Shown: one piece after another, positions 21,168-28,295 of the stretch | Numbering within the stretch: the first letter of the stretch is position 1 | Layout of the letters: each line of letters starts with the position of its first letter | Assembly: GCA_008931825.1 (NCBI GenBank) | Contig: QXVZ01025898.1 | Coordinates: 1-28,295, forward strand | Length of the DNA stretch: 28,295 nucleotides | From: Phallusia fumigata | Lineage: Eukaryota > Chordata > Ascidiacea > Phlebobranchia > Ascidiidae | Reading direction: 5' to 3' | Translations under genes and position numbers: made by a program | Notes under the pieces: generated by a model | What the model saw: the letters and a program-made list of their open reading frames with translations, nothing else | Database searches by the model: none | What the model was told of the DNA's origin: nothing

Positions 21168-22691
21168 TTAAACTTGTTCGTAATTGTTCATTGGTTCTTC
21201 ATATACTGGCTTGCTTCTTATTGGTTGCTCGTATGCGTTGTTATTTCCCATTGCTCGTTCGTTTTTATTATGGCTTCTGATTGGTTGTTGGTTTGCCGAA
21301 GTACTAAACTCTTCATAAAAGGAGGGATCTGGCAGAAATAACAGAAAAATCCTCGTACTGATTATTTTGCACATAGTTGAGTAAAACTTGTTACCTGGAT
21401 TCGGGGCTTTGTTCTGACGTTCAGCCTTTTCTTTTGAACAGGGTTGATGTTGTTTTCTGTGAAATTCCAATAGCGTCAATGTATTTTTTCTTTGTTCAAA
21501 AACAAACAAGAAAATTAGGTTTAGATTTGATCAACATACCTCTTATAGAGCACACATCCAATTGTCATGACAACGTTAACAAAGAACAGAGACCATCCAA
21601 CGATTCCAACAATCCATGTATTCGTGTCTGGGTTTGATAAACCTGCAAAACATAGATAGCGTTTTATTCAAACCTTGGAAATTAACTTACGTTCGCTAAC
21701 AGGTTATTTGAGAAATTCGGCTACTATATTTGGAAGTGATGTTGGTTCGGGTTTTTGTCGCTTATTAATTTTAGTTAAAACTTGTGTTGCCTGGCAACAA
21801 TAATATGACGCTGCATCGTTTGTTACCAAACACTTGTTTGCTTCTATATAACGTATTTTAAATACTTCTCTTTCAGTTATAACCACGTTGGTGTTGCGTT
21901 TTCAACTACGATTGTGGAAACTTTTGCAGTTTTGGGACATTGCACTGTTAATATTCCTTTTATCATCATTTTACTTGAGCCTTTCAGGCATTGTGATAAC
22001 ATTACCTGTTGTAGGATGCTGGTTGGTTGGAGTAGTGATGATAGTTGATGTTGGTTGAGTCATTGTTGTTGCTGTGGTATTACACGACCCCGTGCACTTG
22101 TAGTAAACTGGTGGATTACAACTTGCGTTCAGCGGCCTCCCATCCAAGCAGTATCTAGACATTCCCAACCATCCAGTATTGTTGCAAGTTGCATTGCAAG
22201 CTGTGTACCGAATTGCTTGTTGGGTTTTGTTACACGCTTCTGTGTTGCATGGTTCCGCCTGAAACATTGCCATTAGTTGTATTTACATAAAAACTAAATA
22301 TTTGTCTCACTTGAAAAATGCTTTTGCCAGAAACAACCCGCACTCGGGATCTTGTTCCCAGGAAGCACGATTCACTACAAGACAACCATGTTGACCATTG
22401 TGTGACGTTTTGACCTGCCCCTTTAAAGTTTTAGTCAATTAGGTAAATTTGTCGACGAAGTGCGTGTCCTGTAAATCAGTTGGTTGAATGTTTCAAAAAC
22501 ACTTCGTTCAATTGATTTTATGCAACGTTGAATATTTTATTGCTCAAAAAATACTTTGTCGTTACTCAGACTGTTGTTTTTTCCAAGTCCTCCAAAATTT
22601 CCTCACCTTGATCGAAGTAAACAACTGGCAACAGAAAAACTGCCCAAAGTATTGAAATTCGCCTGCAACTTGTAGCACCCAGTGTCGTCAT
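21168..22691 (-). CDS. T3: TSP1 membrane protein with YxxP tail
   Basis: Minus-strand exons: 22691-22607, 22414-22311, 22258-22006, 21642-21540, 21489-21395, 21328-21168; phases agree, 266 aa. The signal peptide (MTTLGATSCRRISILWAVFL) is unlike that of T2 and T4. The TSP1 domain has QWSTWLSC and GTRSRVRVVSGKSIFQ, so it lacks the middle cysteine pair, as T2 does. Exon 3 gives AEPCNTEAC, then the second module (CNATCNNTGWLGMSRYC, CNPPVYYKCTGSC) and a Thr-rich stalk. The transmembrane helix is about 157-179 and is one codon shorter before the helix than in T4 and T5 (WIVGIVG against WIAVGIVG). The basic juxtamembrane exon (FHRKQHQPCSKEKAERQNK) leads to a tail with YEEF, AYEQP, VYEEP and a C-terminal NYEQV. 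YxxP is the Crk/CrkL SH2 docking pattern, so a tyrosine-phosphorylated adaptor role is inferred. Confidence 0.82.
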
Positions 22692-23834
22692 TCCTCCTGT
22701 GGCGAAAGACTGCGGCACTCATGAACAATAATTGTTTCCTGTTATTTTACCCGCTTTGTGTTAACTTAACAATCTCTTACCGCTGGCAAAAGATCAAACA
22801 AACGTTTGGCCAAGAAAAATAAATGTCTTGTAAATAAACCGTTCTTACCATAAACAACGTAGCTTATTGTCACAACTGCAATATTTGTTTTCCAACATCG
22901 ATAACGGGTAACTCATTAACAAACAATTACCTTCCAATGAGACATATAAAGTTCATAGTCAGTCTGTTAATAATTGGAGATGCCGCAACTATAGGCCACA
23001 GCTGTCTCCAAACAATCCACTGTACATTGTGACACAAGTTTATTAATCATTTTTTCACCAAGCATTACCCATCTATATCGGTTTGCCCATCTTCTGTTTC
23101 CTTGTATTCACGTTGCGAATAAATGAATGTAGCAGGTTCAAAAGGTGATATACAGCAACCTGGAACAACCAGTGGCTGATGTGGCGTTTTAAATCCCATG
23201 AATAACCAGATAAACGTTGATTCACGTGAATACAAGTTGTGATTCGGGAAACTGACTGCATGAAAACTGTGAATGAACAGCGTTTGCAAGGCTCAATGTA
23301 TTTGTAGTGTGGTGACAAGTTGTAGTTGTGGTTGATTGTTTTCAAATATCTTAAATACGCACATACGGTGTTGGGTTACATTTCCGCGGGAGTGCTTTGT
23401 TTTCACATCTAAGTAAATTGTAAAGTTCATATCATATCCTCACTTTTGCTATGTCACGTTGTATAGATCAAACTTACAACAACTTAATCACATACATCAT
23501 AAAATGTTCACGGTACTTCTCATTGTTCTTCAAGTTGATTCGCCATAACTTTTAGCAAAGTTACTTATGAGTCTGTTGCGTTATTTACATTTGTTTTTTA
23601 TCAAAGTTAACGTATCTTATAGCTGTTTTTTGCAGGGACTGTATAGCTTTGTACAGAAAAAGCGGATTTCCTGATGAGCACAGTACAAGTTTTTGGAACT
23701 CTTCAAATCAAAGCAAATCCGTTAGAAACAATAACCTCACATAATAAAGATAATGTGATAAAGCCATCGATACCACGAAGCTGACGAGTATATTTTTGTG
23801 AAGAAACAGTAAATTTCGTACAAACAAAGTATCC

Positions 23835-23939
23835 CGATTCTATAGCCATAAACATGGTTTTTTACAGTATTGTGAGAGCCACAAGAAGAATAGTTGAGAG
23901 CCACATGCGTCTCTGGAAACCCGTGGTTGAGAACCGCTG
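23835..23939. mobile_element. Left-truncated copy of the hAT-like MITE
   Basis: This matches the right two thirds of the element at 26474-26635, ending in GGTTGAGAACCGCTG followed by TTCTAGAC, the same target sequence that flanks the intact copy. The left end is missing: similarity stops at about 23835, which is also the left limit of the duplicated gene segment. The duplication breakpoint therefore seems to lie inside the element. Confidence 0.6.
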
Positions 23940-24204
23940 TTCTAGACTAACAAGTGTTGTGGTTAAAAAGTTAGGGTGGAAATGTCGATCGTAATGTAAT
24001 TGTAGATTTAAGAGTCAAAGTAAAGCTTTGATACGAAGATCAACAACAAATTACACACTGTAATAACACAAACTTGTTTTAAGCTTTATTTGAAGGGGAC
24101 TTGGTCTCTTGTACAAATTCACAAAACGTTATTTAACATACGGTATCGTGCTAGTATTTTTATTGTATATTACTTTAGTACTGAGACGTTTTTTGTTTAG
24201 GTTA

Positions 24205-24210
24205 TTTATT
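24205..24210 (-). terminator. T4 poly(A) signal
   Basis: Minus-strand AATAAA lies 21 bases beyond the T4 stop codon at 24231. The corresponding hexamer in T5 is at 26902-26907. Confidence 0.5.
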
Positions 24211-24230
24211 GAGCATAATATTGTTGTAGT

Positions 24231-25847
24231 CTACAAGTAAAGCATGCAGAAATATTCGTTTGTTCGAATCATCTTTCTCATACGACATGTTTCCCAATCG
24301 TAATTATTCATCGGTTCTGCATATGCAAGCTTGCATGTGATTGATTGCTCGTATGCGTTGTTACTTTCCATTGGTCGGTTGTTTTCGTCGTTGCTTCTGA
24401 TTGGTTGCTGGTTTGCCGAAGTACTAAAGTCTTCATAAAAGGAGGGAGCTGGCAGAAATAACAGAAAATTGCTCATACTGATCCTTCTGCACATAGTTGA
24501 GTAAAACTTGTTACCTGGATTCGGGGCTTTGTTCTGACGTTCAGCCTTTTCTTTCCAACAGGGTTGACGTTGTTTTCTGTGAAATTTCAACAGCGTCAAT
24601 GTATTTTTTCTTTGTTCAAGTACAAACAAGAAAATTAGGTTTAGATTTTATCAACATACCTCTTATAGAGCACACACCCTATCGTCATGAGAACGTTAAC
24701 AAAAAATAGAGACCATCCAACGATTCCAACGGCAATCCATGGATTCGTGTCTGGATTTGATAAACCTGCAAAACATAGATGGATTTTTACATCAAACCTT
24801 CGCAATCAAGTTACGTTCGCTAACAGGTTATTTGAGAAATTTGGCTACTATATTTGGAAGTGCGATGTTGGTTCGGGTTTTTGTCGGTTTTTAATTGAGT
24901 TAAAACTTGTGTTGTTTGGCAGCAACAATATGACGTTGCATCGTTTGTTACCAAACACCGGCTAACCCCTATATAGCGTGTTTTAAATCCTGAGTTAAAT
25001 ACTGCCCGCTCTTTCAGTTATAACCACGTTGGCGTTTGTTATACAACTACGATTGTGGAAACGTTTGCTGTGCCTTAGTTACGACAACATTACCTGTCGT
25101 AGATTGCAGGTTGGTTGGAGTAGTGATAGTAGCTGATGTTGGTTGAGTCGTTGTTGCTGTTGTGGTGATACACGACCCTATACACTTGTAGTAAACTGGC
25201 TGGGTACAACTTGCGTTCAGTGGTTTTCCATCCAAACAATATCTAGTTCGTCTTAACCACCCAGTATTGTTACAAGTTGCATTGCAAGCTGTGTCTTTGA
25301 ACCCTGTGTTACTCCTCAAGCATGCCTCTGTGTTGCATGGTTCCGTCTGAAACATGTTTTAGTTGTGTTTGCTTTTAAACCTAAATTATGCGTTTCTTCC
25401 ACTCAAACCCACTTGTGAGCTTATGCAGTTTTTATCCGAACTTGCACAAACCCGAACTCGATATCTTGTTCCCAGGAAGCAATCTTTACTGCATGGAAAC
25501 CATTCCGACCATTGTGTTGTGACGTTTTGACCTGTTGCAGTAAAGTTACAAACGAAACTGATAAACGTAATGTTAACCACATAATGCTGCAAGGTTTTAT
25601 TAATACAACACTATTACGACAGACTTTACACGTTGAAAACATTTTTACATTTGTATCATTCACATAGTCACGAAACTACTTGAAAATTTTCCATCATTTT
25701 ATCACCTAATTATTGGTTAAGTTTCGTGCAATTTCTACATTTAAACCCATTTTTAAACCCTGCATTGAGGTAACTTTCTCTCCCATCTGCTGTTAACGAT
25801 ATCGTCGCTAAGATGCAGACAATTTTTGCAAGTTGACAGGTAACCAT
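24231..25847 (-). CDS. T4: TSP1 membrane protein with extended tail
   Basis: Minus-strand exons: 25847-25775, 25531-25413, 25346-25094, 24765-24660, 24609-24515, 24448-24231; phases agree, 287 aa. The signal peptide (MVTCQLAKIVCILATISLTA) is of the T2 type, and the first intron also resembles T2. The TSP1 domain (QWSEWFPC, GTRYRVRVCASSDKNC) keeps all six cysteines. The second module reads CNATCNNTGWLRRTRYC, CTQPVYYKCIGSC. The transmembrane segment is WIAVGIVGWSLFFVNVLMT. The tail resembles T3 and T5 (NRPMESNNAYEQS, LAYAEP), but a 10-base deletion relative to T5 removes the usual stop after NNYEQV. The frame runs on for about 20 further residues (DWETCRMRKMIRTNEYF...) to 24231, just before the poly(A) signal. 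One YEQP has become YEQS. T4 may be degenerating in its tail or may have gained a new C-terminus. Confidence 0.82.
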
Positions 25848-26093
25848 CCTGCCAGTATGTGTGGCTGTACCAATATCAAGTCGTTTCAATAACACGGTAT
25901 TCAAGCAAAATCTGTTTCGGTAATTACCCCTGTTAGCAATAATAAATTCCAACGAGAAAAGTTGCGCAACTGGGATCTTGAGTACGTGTGTTTTTATTCC
26001 CACAAAAAGGTTGAAAGTGATTGTTTAACAGTTACTTGTACATAAAATGCTGTTGGATATCTTCTATAGTCATTTTGCCCTAAATCCTTTCTT

Positions 26094-26143
26094 GTGACGT
26101 TACATTAACTGCAAAGTCCTACGTTCGAATGCTTATGACGTCA
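26094..26143. promoter_or_regulatory. CRE-like sites upstream of T4
   Basis: A half-matching TGACGTTA near 26095 and a perfect TGACGTCA at 26136-26143 lie about 250 and 289 bases upstream of the T4 ATG. This is close to the distance of the paired sites at T2. The first is preceded by TTTCTTG as in T2. Confidence 0.4.
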
Positions 26144-26473
26144 TGGGGTGAAACACCGGACACGCGAATGTAGTCGACAGGTTAGAAAAAGTTTACAACT
26201 AACGTTTCTTTTTAACTTGACGCGTAACAACGGCAAGGGTTTAAATTGTGGAATCTTGGATTTCAATGCTATGCTTTTACCAAATATGTAAAATGTTTAT
26301 CGAAAAAGGCTTTTCTCATTGTATCCAACTGTTAAAAACCAACATTTGGCCGTGAAAAACTTGTTTTGAAAGGATGGAATTTAGACAGAACTGATATTAA
26401 GAAATTATGCCACGGATGACTGCTTTATTCTCGCACTAAACCCTCTTTAAAGTGTCCCCTAAACGTTCTAGAC

Positions 26474-26635
26474 CAGTGGTTCTCAACCTTTATCAGTATC
26501 AGAGCCAAATGTAAGACGTATTGGCACAAGAGATTCTATAGCCATAAACATGTTTTTTTACAGTATTGTGAGAGCCACAAGAAGAATAGTTGAGAGGCGC
26601 ATGCGTCTCTGGAAACCCGTGGTTGAGAACCGCTG
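26474..26635. mobile_element. Intact hAT-like MITE with target duplication
   Basis: The element is 162 bp, with 15-bp terminal inverted repeats CAGTGGTTCTCAACC and GGTTGAGAACCGCTG (one mismatch). It is flanked by the 8-bp target duplication TTCTAGAC/TTCCAGAC (26466-26473 and 26636-26643). TIR length, 8-bp duplication and the TCTAGA-like target are typical of hAT elements. It has no coding capacity. Confidence 0.85.
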
Positions 26636-26994
26636 TTCCAGACTAACAAGTGTCGTGGTTAAAAAGTTAGGGTGGAAATGTCGATCGTAATGTAATTGTA
26701 GATTTAAGAGTCAAAGTAAAGCTTTGATACGAAGATCAACAACATATCACTCACTGTAATAACACAAACTTGTTTTAAGCTTTATTTGAAGGGGACCTGG
26801 TCTCTTGTACAAATTCACAAAACGATATTTAACATACGCTATCGTTCTAGTATTTTTATTGTATATTTCTTTTGGTACTGAGACGTTTTTTGTTTAGGTT
26901 ATTTATTGAGCATAATATTGTTGTAGTCTACAAGTAAAGCATGCAGAAATATTCGTTTGTTCGAATCATCTTTCTCATACGATATGTTTCCCAA

Positions 26995-28236
26995 TTAAAC
27001 TTGTTCGTAATTATTCATCGGTTCTTCATATGCAAGCTTGCATGTGATTGGTTGCTCGTATGCGTTGTTACTTTCCATTGGTCGGTTGTTTTCGTCGTTG
27101 CTTCTGATTGGTTGCTGGTTTGCCGAAGTAGTAAACTCTTCATAAAGAGAGGGGCCTGCCAGAAATAATAGAAAAAATTCTCATACTGATTCTTTTTCAC
27201 GCAGTGTATCGAAAATTCTTACCTTGATTAGGGACTTTGTTCTGACAGTTAACCTTTTCTTTTGAAGTGAATTGATGTTGTTTCCTGTAGAAAAATTTCA
27301 ATAGCAATAGCTCCAATTTTTGTTTGTTTTGAAAAAAAACTTATTGTTTTCTAGACATACCTTTTATAGAGCACACACCCTATCGTCATGAGAACGTTAA
27401 CAAAGAACAGAGACCATCCAACGATTCCAACGGCGATCCATGGATTCGTGTCTGGGTTTGATAAAGCTGTAAAACATAGATAGCGTTTTTATTCAAACCT
27501 TGGAAATTAACTAACGTTCGCTAACAGGTTATTTGAGAAATTTGGCTACTATATTTGGACGCGTGATGTTGGTTCGGGTTTTTGTCGGTTATTAATTTAG
27601 TTAAAACTTGTGTTGTCCAAACACTGGATTGCTTCTATATAGCGTGTTTTAAATACTGGCCGCTCTTTCAGTTATAACCACGTTGGTGTTTGCGTTTTCA
27701 ACTACGATTGTGGAAACGTTTGCAGTTTTGGGACATTATACTGTTAATAATCGTTTTACTTTAGCTTATCTGACATTACGACAACATTACTTGTTGTAGA
27801 TTGCTGGTTGATGGGAGTAGTGATGATAGTTGATGTTGGTTGAGTTGCCTTCGTTGCTGCTGTTGTTGTGTTACAAGACCCTGTACATTTGTAGTAAACT
27901 GGTGGATTACAACTTGCGTTGAGTGGTTTTCCATCCATACAGTATCTAGATCGTATAAACCACCCAGTATTGTTGCAAGTTGCATTGCAAGCTGTGTCTC
28001 TAAATGCTTGTTGGGTTCTGTTACAAGCTTCTGTATTGCATGGTTCCGTCTGAAACATTACCATTAGTTGTATTTGACTCAAAACCAAAACTATGTGTTT
28101 CGTCCGAACAAACTCACTTGTGAGCCTTTGCAGTTTTTATCCGAACTTGCACAAACCCGAAGTCGGGACCGGGTTCCCTGGAAGCAATATCCACTACATG
28201 GAAACCATGTTGACCATTGTGTTGTGACGTTCTGAC
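26995..28236 (-). CDS. T5: TSP1 membrane protein, 5' end outside window
   Basis: Minus-strand exons: 28236-28118, 28049-27791, 27466-27361, 27284-27223, 27155-26995 (TAA); the signal exon should lie past the window edge, as the T3 signal exon lies about 200 bases upstream of its TSP1 exon. The TSP1 domain (QWSTWFPC, GTRSRLRVCASSDKNC) keeps six cysteines. The second module reads CNATCNNTGWFIRSRYC, CNPPVYYKCTGSC. The transmembrane helix is the T4 type. The juxtamembrane exon is shorter than in T3 and T4: the usual acceptor is gone, and an internal one (ttctacag before 27284) restores phase, giving KQHQFTSKEKVNCQNK. The tail has YEEF, AYEQP, AYEEP and ends NYEQV. The intron upstream of the first exon shown matches T3, so its 5' end is probably of the T3 type. 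Confidence 0.8.
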
Positions 28237-28295
28237 CTGCCCCTTAAAAGTTTTAGTCAATTAGTTAAATTTGTCGGCGTAGTGCGTGTCCTGTA

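Larger units (their letters stand above)
22692..24230. other. Intergenic region between T4 and T3
   Basis: The T3 promoter side is at 22692-22900. A 74-codon minus-strand frame at 23065-23289 (ending REYKETEDGQTDIDG) has no ATG at its start and no clear splice partner, so it is not called as a gene. From about 23835 onward the sequence is a near copy of 26531-26990, including the right part of a hAT MITE. A T4 poly(A) signal (minus AATAAA; plus TTTATT) lies at 24205-24210. Confidence 0.5.
25848..26994. other. T4 upstream region and T5 3' flank
   Basis: No coding exon is seen. It includes the T4 promoter with CRE-like sites, an intact hAT-like MITE (26474-26635), a block repeated at 23940-24300, and a T5 poly(A) signal (minus AATAAA) at 26902-26907. 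Confidence 0.5.

Noticed and set aside
23073-23345. 90-codon minus-strand frame overlapping 23065-23289
   Set aside because: Composition is unlike the cluster proteins, and it competes with the other frame over the same bases; neither has support.
1-28295. CRISPR arrays, bacterial operons, ribosomal RNA or intact tRNA genes
   Set aside because: None is visible; all coding sequence is spliced and eukaryotic, and the tRNA-like sequences do not fold into full cloverleaves by eye.

Overview
The window is animal nuclear DNA: AT-rich, with compact multi-exon genes, short GT-AG introns and two ambiguous bases (14757 and 17775). Gene content, short introns and a lineage-specific receptor cluster suggest an invertebrate chordate, most likely a Ciona-like tunicate. 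The species is an inference and was not tested against a database.

Left flank (1-2.7 kb). A minus-strand terminal exon of an unidentified gene (75-334) faces a plus-strand gene encoding a von Willebrand A (VWA) domain (five phase-consistent exons, 1112-2636, 5' end probably incomplete). The VWA gene ends with a poly(A) signal at 2694, about 250 bp before the next start codon.

Centre (2.9-14.2 kb). One gene, WASHC2/FAM21, the retromer-binding tail subunit of the WASH complex. I traced 26 exons with matching phases, giving a predicted 1440 aa. It has the conserved N-terminal head, many acidic L-F repeats, and the conserved NPAALLP plus basic capping-protein-interaction block near the C-terminus.

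Right half (14.7-28.3 kb). A minus-strand tandem cluster of five related type I membrane proteins (called T1 to T5 here; T5 runs off the window). Each intact gene has a signal peptide, a thrombospondin type 1 (TSP1) domain split over two exons, a second TSP1-like six-cysteine module lacking the WxxW motif, a Thr-rich stalk, one transmembrane helix and a separately encoded cytoplasmic tail. T1 has duplicated its ectodomain exons and has a short tail without tyrosines. T2 has a long tail full of Tyr-based motifs (YxxL/I, YxxM, YDVP), and after one in-frame TAA an 84-codon open extension containing four YDRP decapeptides encoded by a 30-bp minisatellite. T3, T4 and T5 have shorter tails with YEQP/YEEP motifs. 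The copies are mosaics: T2 and T4 share one kind of 5' end, T3 and T5 another, while T3, T4 and T5 share the 3' end. This looks like a rapidly evolving receptor family in which tails are swapped and YxxP docking arrays grow by repeat expansion. It is the best candidate for an undescribed system here.

Mobile DNA is limited to small non-autonomous hAT-like elements (one intact with target duplications at 26474-26635) and tRNA-derived SINE-like fragments.
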